Program-made: the position numbers and the translations under genes
Origin: Palsa-1150 sp964531095
Lineage (GTDB): Bacteria > Myxococcota_A > Polyangia > Polyangiales > Polyangiaceae
DNA: 64,000 bases
NCBI GenBank assembly: GCA_964531095.1
Contig: CAZHED010000018.1
Coordinates: forward strand, 1-64,000
Direction: 5' to 3'
The notes under the pieces: generated by a model
Told to the model about the DNA's origin: nothing
The model's database searches: none
The model's input: the letters and a program-made list of their open reading frames with translations, nothing else
Shown: one piece after another, positions 28,601 through 36,792 of the stretch
How the letters are laid out: every line of letters starts with the position of its first letter
Numbering within the stretch: the first letter of the stretch is position 1

Positions 28601-31600
28601 GCCGAGAGAGACCTCCCGTACGTTTCGACCGCTGCGGCGGGCGCATCGAGGTGTTCGCGATGTACGTCGCCGAGCTGCCGCAACAGGTCGGCGCGCGCCT
28701 CCTGTTGCCCTGCCCGCGCCGCACCGCGCTCCAGGAGCTCCGCGAGATCGCCCCAACGCTGCGTGGCCCTCAGCAACGCAGCGAGCGCGATGGATGCGTC
28801 GTCGGCCTCACCGAACTCGCGCTCGATCTCGCGCCAGGCCGCAACCGCTTCCTTTGGACGCCCGAGCACATCGCCCAATAGCTGCGCCACACGCACGCGA
28901 TCGGCCCGCCGCCGCTCGTCGTTCCCAGCCGCCCGCGCGCGCAGCTCGAGCACTTCGGCGAGCCTTTCGCTTCGACCGGACCGCTCGAGCAGATCGACCA
29001 GCCCATCCAGCGCGTCTCCATCCTTCTCGTCCGAAGCGACACGCTTCTCCCAAAGGCCCATCGCGCGCGTGTCTTGACCGAGCCGAGCCGCCAGCCGCGC
29101 CGCCCGCCCGAGCGTGTTGCGCCGCGCGTCCGATTCCGGTTCGGCGCCCGCAACGCGCGCTAGGACATCCAGCCGCTCTTCCTCACGCCCCGCCGCTTCG
29201 AGCAAGGGCTCGAGCTTGCGCCCCGCCGACAGGAGGTCGTCGTCGCCGAGCTTGGGAGTGGCCAACACCGACGAGAGGAGAGCGATCGCCCCGGCAGCAT
29301 CGCCGACGCGATCCGCGCGTACCGCCGCGGCTTGCATGGTAAGTGCGACACGGAGCGCCTTGTCTTCGGACGCCTCTGCCGCCTGGGTCAACAGTTCGGC
29401 AAACCGCTCGAGCCGGTCGGCGGTCTCAGCCAGCTGCGCGAGCTTGGAGCGCTTCACGTCGTCGTGCGGATCGATCTCCACCGCGAGGCCGACTTGCTCC
29501 AGGGCATTTGCCGCATCGCCTAGCTTCTCGTAGCTATCGGCGATCTGAAGATGGCGGCGCACCCGCTCCTTCGGCGCCTTGACCGCCTCGAGCTCGACGA
29601 GAAGCATCCGGACGAGGTCCGCGTCTCGCCCCGCTTTCGCGTAGTATTCGCGAAGGCTTGCCGCGACCCGCTGGCGCACTGACGCCGGCGACGAACCCGG
29701 CGGCTCCGATTTGCGCCCGCGCTTCGATCGCGGTCGTTCGCTGCCGCGCGGGCCGGGAGTCGCCGACGGCCGCGTCTCCGGCGTGGGCGGCGCGGCCGCG
29801 AGGATACGCTCCAGGAGCGGCCAGACATCGGCGCTCGAGCCGTTGGTGGACCCTTCGCTGTCCTCGAGTGTTGGCTCGATGGCTTCGAACGCGGCAGCCG
29901 GATCATCGAGTCCGTCGAGCCACAGAACGGCGATGCGCGATCGAGTTCGCCTGTTTTCGTTCGGTGGCAGTGTTGGAAGGCGACCCGTCAGTAGCGTAAC
30001 CAGCTCACGGTGCCGGCCTTGACGCTCGTAGAGTCGCTCGAGCGCGCTGGTGACCTTCGCGTCGCCGGGCCTCAGCTGGTTCAGCTGCTCGAGGTAGTCG
30101 ATGGCGCGGTCAGGGCGGTTGGCGAAGTCTTTCGCAGTCTGCGCGGCGTCTTCGAGGAGCACGGGGCGCGTTCGCTCGTCGGCCAGGGCGAGCGCGCGGT
30201 CGTACAAGGCGAAGAGATCGTCCCAGCGCTCGGCGGAATCCAGCAGCAGCTTCAACCGGTCGAACGCCCAGTCGGCCGTCGGGTCGATCTCGAGCACGCG
30301 TTCGAGGATGCGCACGACGCGCCCCGAATCCTCGAACCACTCTTCGTAGAACTGTACCGCACGCTCACCGATGACCCGCGCCGCGTCGCGAGTGAGCGGC
30401 CGACCGAGCACTTCCTCGTAGAGGGCCGCCATGTCATCGGGGCGCGAGAGCGCTCGTGCCATCGCTTCGGCCCGGTCCCACGGCGCGGGGACTTCGGGCA
30501 TCTCGCGCGCGGCGCGCACGGCGGTGGCCATCGCCGTCTCCGGCCCCACCTGCTCGCGCTGCAAATCGCAGAGGCGCGCGAACCAGCCCCGCCGCGCTTC
30601 GGAGTCCGGCTCGACCGGAGCGTCGAGGAGGCGCGTCAGGATTTCCGCGCGCGCAACGGCGTCTTCGGTGGCGTCGCACGCTTGTTCGAGCATTCGAATC
30701 GCGTCGGCTCGGGTCGAAGCGTGGTCGAGAAGCTGCCCCGCCAGCGCGCGGGCGGTCGGGTCGTTCGGCGCATCGGCGAGGACTGCCCGCAGCGAGCCAA
30801 GCGCCTCCGGCCAGCGAGTGGTCCGCGCCAGGAGAACTTGCGCGATCTCCAGCTCGACGGCCGCGCGAGCCGGACCGTCTGCGCGGTCGCGACGGGCACC
30901 CAGCGCGGTCAGGGCCGCGTCGGTGTCTCCGGTCGCCAGCGCCAAGCGCGTCATCGCCGAGAGGGCCTCGTCGGAATCGGGGTCGAGACCGAGGACGCGA
31001 CGGTAAAGGGCGAGCGCTTGCGCCGGATCGGCAAACGTCGTCTCTTCTTCCCGCGCCCAGTCGAGCAAGCGCCCGGCGCGCTCCTCCTCGGACGCGTGGT
31101 CGGCGCGCCACTCGAGGAGCCATCGGCGGTCCGCGCGCTGCCCGGGGGAATCGCGATCCATGGCGAGCAGCGCCTCGAACGCCGCCAAGGCGCCTGCGAG
31201 GTGCGCACGGTCGATGTTCGGCTCCTCGAGAATCGCTCGGTACACAAGCGCCGCATCCTGAAGTCGCCGCGGATCACTGGTAAGCGCGCGCGCGCGTGAC
31301 GAAAGCAAACGCACTCGCGGCTCGGCGTCCATCCCACCTGCGGCCTCGAGTCGCGCCAGCGCGGCGTCGACCGCGCGCTCGAACGCGTCGACTGTGCCCG
31401 CAGCCACGCTCAGCTCTTCGAACGTCGCCAGCACGTCGGCGCGCGTCGGCGCCAGATCGAATGCGCTGCCCGCCCGGCTCGCCGCCCCCGCAACATCTCC
31501 GAGCCGGTCGAACAGCACCCGCGCTGTTCGGACCCAGAGGTCGACCCGCTCGCCCTGGTCGCTACTCTGCTCGCCGAGCGAAACGTAGAGGAGGGGCAGC

Positions 31601-34600
31601 TCGTCCCAGGCTTGCGCGCGTTCCGCGAGCGCCACCAGTCTCGCCGTCACGTCCCGATCTTCCGGGGCCACCTTGCGTGCCCGCCAGTACAACCGTCGTG
31701 CGACATCGTCGTCGCTGGCGGCTTCCGCAAGCGCGCCCGCCCGCTTCCACGCGCTTGCCGCGGCCTCCAAGTCTCCGAGGCGTCGCTCGTCGAGCTCCCC
31801 GAGCCGGTCGAGCCATGCGACTTGCTCGCGCGAGTCCTGCGTCATCTCCGCCCGCCGACGCAGCACTGCTCGCTCCAGCGTTGCGTCGCCGAGGGACACG
31901 GCGGCGAGGGCGACCGCGTCGAGGTGCTCGGGCGCGAGCTCCGGGTCCTCGAGTAGGCGTTCGCACTGGGCGCGAGCGCGCGACTCATCGCCATGTGCCG
32001 CTGCTACCGCTGCCAACGTGGCCCGCGTCGCGCGCGCCGCTTCGCCTTCGACGCGCGCGAGTCGCGCCTCGAGCAACGCGCAGAGGTCGTTCCAGCGCTC
32101 GGATTGCGCGTAGAGCTCGGCCAGTGCAGCTTGCGCGTCCGCATCGTCCGCGTCGTCGTCGAGCGCCGCGCGGTAGGTCTCGATCGCAGCGGCCGTGTCG
32201 CCGAGGTCGTGCCGCTCGATCGCGCCGACGCGGTGCAACAGCTCTCTTCGTCTCGACGCGCCGGCGCGAGCGAGCGCCGCTCGATAGAGGGCGATCCGTT
32301 CCTTGGGGCTGCCTTGGTCGCGGAGCAGATCGTCCACGCGCGACAGGAGCTCGGCCGAATGCGGCTCGAAGGAGAGTGCCCGTCGATACAGCGCAATGGC
32401 CGCGTCCGCGTCACCAGCCGCGGCGTACGCTTCTGCCGCTCGCTTGGCCAAAGCGCTCAAGTCGTCGCTGGTCACCTCTCGGTCGCCGATGGCATTGCCC
32501 AGGATCACTGCGCGCCGTTTCGCGTCCGTGCCTGGCGCGGCCACGACGTCGAGCCGTTCGAGCCACTCGCCGAGCGCTCGGTTGTACGCGACTGCATCCA
32601 CCAGTGCCCGCCCGATGATTTCGGCGGCCCGCGCCCCCTCCGCACCATCCGCCAGCTGCGTCGCCTCGCGAAGAGCGGCCAGCCGCTCGTCGACGTCGGG
32701 CTCGAGCGCTCCGCGCAGCTCGAGGACCTTCAGAAGAGCCGCGGTCGGCCCTTCGCGTCGATATACTGGCTCGAGAACGCGCGCGGCGGCCAGCCGGTGA
32801 TCGCCGACAACCGTGAGTTTTTCCAGCATCATCCGCGCCGTCTTGTCCCCCACGTCGAAGGCGACCGCCTCCCGGAACGCCTCGATCGCCCCGCCGGCGT
32901 CAGCGAGCCGCTGCATGCGAACCGCGCCGAGTCGAGCCATCACGTGCGCGCGCTCAGGCCCGCTACTCAACGCCGCCTCTTCGGCGAGCGCACGACCGAG
33001 CTCCTCCCACCGCCGCTGCGTCTCGAGAAGCGGTATGAGGAGGGCGAGCACGTCACGCGCCGGGCCGAAGCGGTCGATGATCGCCCGGCACGATGCGACG
33101 GCGGCCGCGCCATTACCCGTCTGTCCGGTGCGTACGTGCGCGGCGCGCATCATCCGTTCACGCGCTTCGTCGGGGTCCAGCGTGTCCTTCGCCTGCTCCT
33201 CGAGCAGTCTCGCGTGCTTCTCCGGGTCCCCGGCCACCTGATACAGCGGCGCCAGGGCGGCGAGCGCCCGCGCGCGAGCGCTCGTCGACAAGAGTCGCTC
33301 ATAGGCGCCGATCGCCCGCGCGCCATCCCCCACTTCGGTCGCGAGCTCGGCAAGCCGTTCGTCTGCCGCCTGGCGCTTTTCCGGGTCTGGCTCCAGCCCC
33401 GCGATCCGCTCGAGAGCGCCCGCAAGCGCCGACTTGTCCCGCTCCGCCTCATGGATCTCAGCGAGGGCATAAGCAGCAGAGAGTAGTGCGTCAGGGGGCG
33501 CGTCCGCGGCGTTGACGACCCCCGCCAGCGTGGCTTTCGCGCGCCTGGTGTCGCCGCCGCGCAGGAATATTTCGCCGAGCTGCGCGCCTGCCCTGGCCTT
33601 GACGGCCGGACTCTTGACCGTGGCCAGCACCCGACCGAGGGTCTTCGATGCGTCGGCGTAACGTCCGAGCTTTCGCGCAAGGGCGACATAGGCCGCTCGA
33701 AGCTCGTCGGCGTCGGCGTCGATCGCCAGCGCTTGCTCGAACGCGTCGAACGCCCCGACGTCGTCTCCCATGCGCTCGGCCTTCAGCTTTCCTAGCCGTG
33801 CGAGCAACGTGGCGCGTTTGGGCCCGCGCGTGTTCTCGAGCTCGATCGTGACGAACCGTGCGACCTCTTCGGCCGTTCCGGAGGCCTCGTAGGCGTTCGC
33901 GAGCGCCGCCGCCGCACGGCCTGCGAGGCCCTTCACGATGACGAGCTTCTGGGCTACGCGCCGCCCTTGCTCGTTGACGGGATCGAGCGCCAACAGCTGC
34001 TCGACGTGAGGCATTGCACGCTCGGGCTCGTGGAGCTTGTCCGCGTACACCTCGACGATTCGGGAGAGCAACTTCGCGCGCGCCGGCTCGTCCGGCGGAG
34101 GCTCCGCGGCCAGGGCCTGCTCGTTGAGGCGCACTACGTCGCGCAGGCGGTTGCCTTTGATGCACAGGGCTTCGAGCTGCGCACGCGTCGGCTCGTCGCC
34201 CGGTTCGAGGCGCAGAACGTGCTGAAAGAGCTCGATCGCTTTGTCGTCGGCGCCGCCAGCCTCCAGCAAGAGCTCGGCGGCGCGGCGGAGAAGCGCGGGC
34301 TGTTCGGCGCGGGGGCGGTGCTGCGCGATCTTGGCCAAGACCTCGGCGAGCTTTTTTGGCTGTTGGGTCTTACGCAGGATCTGTTCGATCTTCCCGAAAG
34401 ACGCCCAGTGTGCCGGCACCATGGCGAGTGCCCGCTCGAGGTAGGGGATCGCCCCGAGCTCGTCGCCGAACACATCGCTGAAGAAGCACGCGGCCTGGAA
34501 CAGAAACTCCGCGGCCAGTGCCGGGGCAAGCGCCTTCATGCGCTTGCTTTGGGAGGTGCTCTCGAACGCGAACGCGAGCTCGCTCAGCCGTGTGTCGCGC

Positions 34601-34767
34601 TGCGACGCCGCGTACAATCGCTCCCAAGTGCCCGCGGGAAGTGTGCCGCGGGCCATCGAAGCGAGGATCGCGTCGAGCGTGGCTTCTTCGTTGTCGAGCC
34701 TCGACTCGAAAGTGAAGGCTTCGGCGCTCTGCGCGGGTCCTCCGCGCCGAAGCGGCGGCGATTGCAT
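22660..34767 (-). CDS. Giant TPR-repeat protein (about 4,035 residues)
   Basis: One uninterrupted 12.1-kb frame encodes a predicted protein of about 440 kDa. Nearly all of it consists of TPR-type helix pairs of about 34-40 residues, with recurring motifs such as AIELFQHVLRLEPGD, ALELKRAAARV and AVMLLNRALTEDPSLEGA. I see no signal peptide, membrane helix or catalytic motif, so it is probably a cytoplasmic scaffold. One low-complexity linker near residues 1665-1700 is rich in Pro, Arg, Lys and Ser and divides the repeats into blocks of about 1,670 and 2,340 residues. The ATG at 34767 is chosen for its GGAGG box; an upstream TTG at 34809 would add 14 residues. Very large TPR proteins occur in myxobacteria, mostly without known function. 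Confidence 0.9.
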   Translation of the reverse strand: MQSPPLRRGGPAQSAEAFTFESRLDNEEATLDAILASMARGTLPAGTWERLYAASQRDTRLSELAFAFESTSQSKRMKALAPALAAEFLFQAACFFSDVFGDELGAIPYLERALAMVPAHWASFGKIEQILRKTQQPKKLAEVLAKIAQHRPRAEQPALLRRAAELLLEAGGADDKAIELFQHVLRLEPGDEPTRAQLEALCIKGNRLRDVVRLNEQALAAEPPPDEPARAKLLSRIVEVYADKLHEPERAMPHVEQLLALDPVNEQGRRVAQKLVIVKGLAGRAAAALANAYEASGTAEEVARFVTIELENTRGPKRATLLARLGKLKAERMGDDVGAFDAFEQALAIDADADELRAAYVALARKLGRYADASKTLGRVLATVKSPAVKARAGAQLGEIFLRGGDTRRAKATLAGVVNAADAPPDALLSAAYALAEIHEAERDKSALAGALERIAGLEPDPEKRQAADERLAELATEVGDGARAIGAYERLLSTSARARALAALAPLYQVAGDPEKHARLLEEQAKDTLDPDEARERMMRAAHVRTGQTGNGAAAVASCRAIIDRFGPARDVLALLIPLLETQRRWEELGRALAEEAALSSGPERAHVMARLGAVRMQRLADAGGAIEAFREAVAFDVGDKTARMMLEKLTVVGDHRLAAARVLEPVYRREGPTAALLKVLELRGALEPDVDERLAALREATQLADGAEGARAAEIIGRALVDAVAYNRALGEWLERLDVVAAPGTDAKRRAVILGNAIGDREVTSDDLSALAKRAAEAYAAAGDADAAIALYRRALSFEPHSAELLSRVDDLLRDQGSPKERIALYRAALARAGASRRRELLHRVGAIERHDLGDTAAAIETYRAALDDDADDADAQAALAELYAQSERWNDLCALLEARLARVEGEAARATRATLAAVAAAHGDESRARAQCERLLEDPELAPEHLDAVALAAVSLGDATLERAVLRRRAEMTQDSREQVAWLDRLGELDERRLGDLEAAASAWKRAGALAEAASDDDVARRLYWRARKVAPEDRDVTARLVALAERAQAWDELPLLYVSLGEQSSDQGERVDLWVRTARVLFDRLGDVAGAASRAGSAFDLAPTRADVLATFEELSVAAGTVDAFERAVDAALARLEAAGGMDAEPRVRLLSSRARALTSDPRRLQDAALVYRAILEEPNIDRAHLAGALAAFEALLAMDRDSPGQRADRRWLLEWRADHASEEERAGRLLDWAREEETTFADPAQALALYRRVLGLDPDSDEALSAMTRLALATGDTDAALTALGARRDRADGPARAAVELEIAQVLLARTTRWPEALGSLRAVLADAPNDPTARALAGQLLDHASTRADAIRMLEQACDATEDAVARAEILTRLLDAPVEPDSEARRGWFARLCDLQREQVGPETAMATAVRAAREMPEVPAPWDRAEAMARALSRPDDMAALYEEVLGRPLTRDAARVIGERAVQFYEEWFEDSGRVVRILERVLEIDPTADWAFDRLKLLLDSAERWDDLFALYDRALALADERTRPVLLEDAAQTAKDFANRPDRAIDYLEQLNQLRPGDAKVTSALERLYERQGRHRELVTLLTGRLPTLPPNENRRTRSRIAVLWLDGLDDPAAAFEAIEPTLEDSEGSTNGSSADVWPLLERILAAAPPTPETRPSATPGPRGSERPRSKRGRKSEPPGSSPASVRQRVAASLREYYAKAGRDADLVRMLLVELEAVKAPKERVRRHLQIADSYEKLGDAANALEQVGLAVEIDPHDDVKRSKLAQLAETADRLERFAELLTQAAEASEDKALRVALTMQAAAVRADRVGDAAGAIALLSSVLATPKLGDDDLLSAGRKLEPLLEAAGREEERLDVLARVAGAEPESDARRNTLGRAARLAARLGQDTRAMGLWEKRVASDEKDGDALDGLVDLLERSGRSERLAEVLELRARAAGNDERRRADRVRVAQLLGDVLGRPKEAVAAWREIEREFGEADDASIALAALLRATQRWGDLAELLERGAARAGQQEARADLLRQLGDVHREHLDAPAAAVETYGRSLSADPRNAGARTGLLALAGDAALRPAAVAVLLGALRASDDWQSILELTEHRLLAADSDAEKLGVLLEAAQVSEQRAGDPGKAFDAMRRAFVIAPDNGAVEREASRLAEVAVAWERLVGAYHEAIDGAAHGDPALVARLRASAGATLETRIDDPRGALAEYLQVVRDTADVAVGCAALRVAGRLAEWDVAARVVVDVALARGSASRELLDAYGQAADASNAWDEATRALASGTSSAGLGGTSARDLEARVAVWHRDRRGDPDAAQAALERALAHDDSDAGLLAMLVDLQRRHLGRPLVDSLLRLSRVTGGNPALVREAAEVASGAACDLSLARSILTDLLALARQRWQEGASIDASGYAQWAIESLAKLHEQEGDTPAVVSILTQGDSLPFELEVRRSMRRRAARIALDRLGDDERAIVLFLALFDEDPQDEEAALRLASIFAAHGRTRELLNLRERQVASAGEPAVRIALRMEAARLLVSLGESQRAAEVLDANLAEDSRHEGTVEALATVLDAEGRTTDLRDLFVDQAQRAENAGNTSRAAELWWRAAVLAEQRLGDVAVAESYHVRVAVLEERAASLDELGRLATYRGDHGAAAQWLDRLLRVVDSERRVEATLRLAEALVGAGQVTRAAERLALSLAESPQAEPLRERLAGLYRDEGDWERLARLTADAAMYAPDKATRMARLREAARLFSEACARPDLAVPLLEQATDLAPEDQSAALALADALARSDRFDDARAMLKSMVDAFGGRRPKERAPVHYQMARLELAMGNRARALVELDTAARVDPQNPDILRALAELARDDGQLERAEKSYRALLVVLRRREEASGAMGVARSEVLLELSAIAERQGETERAREILESALEAAAKGEFEQQRLEGALRARGDHETLVRVLELKLAGPGDGPQAARTLAELAELLSERLGRPEQALSVRLRAVALDPRSDAAHEAARTLARSMDSVRRYIDAAAALVDRAIERGDVPLACLLLVRLGGVAEDDLGDDLQAASFYERAVDLGLRTAEALRALDRVLNRLGDVQKQARVLSMRIEVEQREGGPRAASDAVYRLAALRLTSRETLDEGVELMTTALDLDPQIDRAEAALRRAVAVDATHRRILDLYEYIGRQPGHERALVDALRVRSELPGADLGTLREAVEVAVRIGEVSQAEALLQRVIERREATGETATSAAWALDALANLRRTAGDIPKALELKRAAARVSEPDVARRLMFEVARIAADDLGDWQLAAEAYEGLLGTDPADREAWEPLVGVYRHQGQTSKLAELLARVVDYVDDTNARAHLRLERVRAMQELGLTDAEAASLLREIVDEDASQVQAALMLAAIHERTGARAELIELLARQIDAAKDRSDSRSIVSLSIRLGALLEATDGMQARDIYYTGLEWEPKSRELLDALVALLDGDGDSTERADLLERRLGTEQGSEAEPVALALWAARMRLGDETGAERAVEIGYRAHPGSVVLRDRLEAAFRGRGEWRKLAELCVLDAGARSDPAERVARLREAAAIWRTELRDPRSAAMALGLARGAVEARNGVAEGLESGLLRDHIDMLFESGDFVATLSELSKAIDRLEPEDPHRPALFAARANVRSASGDESGALEDLEAAFTLDRALYAPSLALQLEGAGAAALAAGDAAAAHMVRLRLAQVLPHAGDPDGARAILADLLKQDPKDCAALRALASLEWGLERWDAASAALKRLVGLEEAEGTVETALRLADACERAKRPGDARGALERARSVAPHDRGVRQRLERVYEQMGAWREMAELVLEDARASGDVADRFQRLLRAGALLLEQAGDAAASIDALEEARALRPLDPECAALLADAYTLSGRAQDALALLEPVIAPHKGRRARELAPIHWRLARVARYFGNTSDEVRSLAQAFDCDAQNGRVCADVALRAIELDQLELASRALRAITLLRTPGPMSKALAYQYMGEIAGKQGDAKRAVMLLNRALTEDPSLEGARALVDAIERDSL

Positions 34768-34774
34768 CTCAATG

Positions 34775-34779
34775 CCTCC
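34775..34779 (-). promoter_or_regulatory. Ribosome binding site deciding the giant TPR start
   Basis: On the minus strand a perfect GGAGG lies seven bases before the ATG at 34767. The alternative in-frame start at 34809 is TTG and has no comparable box. Confidence 0.75.
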
Positions 34780-34930
34780 GGGCGGCGCGCGAAACTCCGC
34801 TTTCCGCAACTACGTAGAGAGTAACTCGGACGCAACTACGAAAGAAAGCGAGTTGACGGGAGCGAACGTCACCGTGCCCACCATCCCGAGCAATGTCGGA
34901 CGGGGACGATGTGCGCGGGGGTGACCGATG

Positions 34931-35371
34931 CTACCCCCCCGGGCGGCGTCGCACGAACACCTCGGGCTGCTGCTGCTTGGACTTGGGTTCGGCTCGCTGC
35001 ATGGACCTCGCCTGCGGCGGGGGCCGGCGCTTGTTCGCCATATGAAGGGCGTGCGCCGCTGCCTTGGCCTCTCGCCGTGCCCTCGCCGCCGCCTGTTCGG
35101 CCTCCTGCCGCTCGGCGGCCTGACGCTTGTGAGCCTCAAGCGCCGGCATATGCGGAGCGATGGCCACGCGTGCGTCCGCGACGGAGAACCGGCGGGGGGA
35201 CGGCTTCGCATCGACGAACCGCACAGCGGCGTGCATGGCGCCGCGAAGGAGCGGGCCGAGGAGGGCGCGAGAGACGCCGAGCAGGCGAGCGAGCTCGGCC
35301 TCCGTGGCGATGGCTTCCCCGCTGACGAGGAGGCCGTGTGGGTCGATGGGGGCTTGCGGGGGTTCGGTCAT
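34931..35371 (-). CDS. Hypothetical basic protein with possible helix-turn-helix
   Basis: The 146-residue product has an N-terminal segment that could be a helix-turn-helix (EAELARLLGVSRALLGPLLR) and a long charged helix rich in Ala, Arg, Gln and Lys (ERQEAEQAAARARREAKAA). It ends in a Lys/Gln/Arg-rich tail. The ATG at 35371 has GGAAG close upstream. It is the last gene of the minus-strand run after sdhCAB and the TPR gene, 59 bp downstream of the latter. It may bind nucleic acid, but no family is recognised. Confidence 0.6.
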   Translation of the reverse strand: MTEPPQAPIDPHGLLVSGEAIATEAELARLLGVSRALLGPLLRGAMHAAVRFVDAKPSPRRFSVADARVAIAPHMPALEAHKRQAAERQEAEQAAARARREAKAAAHALHMANKRRPPPQARSMQRAEPKSKQQQPEVFVRRRPGG

Positions 35372-35430
35372 TGTCTTCCGGTGTCTCGACGAGTGCGGTC
35401 AACGTTTCCAATTTCCACGAGCCAAGCAAG

Positions 35431-35931
35431 CTAGTCGCCGAAGCGCACCTCATGCTCGCGCGGCTCGTGGATCGCCGCGCGCAGCAGCGGGTGGCTCGAT
35501 AGCAGACGCACGCACCGATTCCAGCGAAGCACCGGGTCCGGCAAGTCAGGCCGCATAGTCTCCGCCCGCTCGAAGAGCGAAAGGGCGTGTTCGAACGCCG
35601 TAACTGCGCTGTGCGCTTCGTTTCTCTCGAGATGCGCCTTTGCCGCGCGCTCCCAGGCGACGCCGACGTGGTACACGCGCTCGTACTCGTCATCCAGCCG
35701 CTCGAAGGCGGCCACCGCCTCTTCGAGAAGCCCAGCCTCGCGCGTGGCAAATCGGTCGGTGATCGCGAGGCCCAGAAGCTTCCACGCCGCCTGATTCGTC
35801 CCGTCGACCTCGAGCACGTCGCGGCAAATGCTCTCGGCCTCCTCCGGCTGGTTCAGGTCACGGTAGTGTGCGCCTTTGGCGATCGCTGCGTCGATGTTCA
35901 CGCGCGGCAGCCGTTTGAGCGCATACATCAT
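35431..35931 (-). CDS. Small TPR protein downstream of sdhB
   Basis: The 166-residue protein contains TPR-like helix pairs: AEAESICRDVL-type (EEAESICRDVLEVDGTNQAA), then EEAVAAFERLDDEYERV and AVTAFEHALSLFERAE. There is no signal peptide. The ATG at 35931 has GGGAGG upstream. It starts 18 bp after the sdhB stop and may be co-transcribed with sdhCAB, perhaps as an assembly or unrelated helper factor; the role is unknown. Confidence 0.8.
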   Translation of the reverse strand: MMYALKRLPRVNIDAAIAKGAHYRDLNQPEEAESICRDVLEVDGTNQAAWKLLGLAITDRFATREAGLLEEAVAAFERLDDEYERVYHVGVAWERAAKAHLERNEAHSAVTAFEHALSLFERAETMRPDLPDPVLRWNRCVRLLSSHPLLRAAIHEPREHEVRFGD

Positions 35932-35949
35932 CGCCTCGACCTCCCAGAC

Positions 35950-36792
35950 CTACTTGGCAGCGCGCTCGGCCGCGGACGGCTCGGCCGCCGTCTTCGGCGG
36001 GGCGTGCTCTTGAATGACCGGCAGCCTCGCCTTCTCTTTCTTCGGGCCGCCGCCCACCTTCTGCAAGATCCAGCGCACGGGGTCGTAGTGGTCGTCGGCG
36101 ACACGCTCCTTGAGCGGGATGATCCCGTTGTCGGTGATGTGGATGTGCTCGGGACAGACTTCAGTGCAGCACTTCGTGATGTTGCAATACCCAATTTTGA
36201 ACTCGTCTTTGACGAGATCGCGCCGGTCGAGGGTGTCGAGCGGGTGCATGTCCAGCGTTGCCAGGTGGATCAAAAAGCGCGGGCCCGCGAACTGTTCCTT
36301 GCGGTGGTCGCGAATGACGTGACACACATTTTGGCAGAGGAAACATTCGATGCACTTCCGGAATTCCTGAATGCGATCGATGTCCTCCTGCCGCATGCGC
36401 CACGTGCCGTCGGCATCGCGCGGGCGCGGGCGAAACGGCGGGATCTTCTTGGCCATCTCGAAATTGGCCGAGACGTCGGGGACCAGGTCTTTGATCACCG
36501 GAAATGACCGCATCGGGGTCACCGTGATCGGCTTTCCTTCTTCGAAGTGCGACATGCGCGTCATGCACATGAGCCGTGGCTTTCCGTCGATCTCTGCGCC
36601 GCACGAGCCGCATCGACCCGCCTTGCAGTTCCAGCGAACGCCGAGGGTCGGCTCCTGTTTGGCCTGGATCTCGTGGATCGCGTCGAGGACGACCATCCCA
36701 GGGTAGGTCTCGACGTCGTACGACTTGAGCTCGCCGCCGCTCGAGTCGCCCCGGAAGACTTTGAGGGTCACGGTCTTGCTGGACATGCTCAT
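35950..36792 (-). CDS. sdhB: Succinate dehydrogenase/fumarate reductase iron-sulfur subunit
   Basis: The 280-residue subunit has the plant-type 2Fe-2S ligands Cys56, Cys61, Cys64 and Cys76 (NCKAGRCGSCGAEIDG then LMC). The C-terminal motifs CIECFLCQNVC and YCNITKCCTEVCPEHI hold the 4Fe-4S and 3Fe-4S centres. It carries electrons from SdhA to the membrane anchor. The ATG at 36792 overlaps the sdhA stop as ATGA, which supports this start. A Pro/Ala-rich C-terminal tail follows the last cluster. Confidence 0.96.
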   Translation of the reverse strand: MSMSSKTVTLKVFRGDSSGGELKSYDVETYPGMVVLDAIHEIQAKQEPTLGVRWNCKAGRCGSCGAEIDGKPRLMCMTRMSHFEEGKPITVTPMRSFPVIKDLVPDVSANFEMAKKIPPFRPRPRDADGTWRMRQEDIDRIQEFRKCIECFLCQNVCHVIRDHRKEQFAGPRFLIHLATLDMHPLDTLDRRDLVKDEFKIGYCNITKCCTEVCPEHIHITDNGIIPLKERVADDHYDPVRWILQKVGGGPKKEKARLPVIQEHAPPKTAAEPSAAERAAK

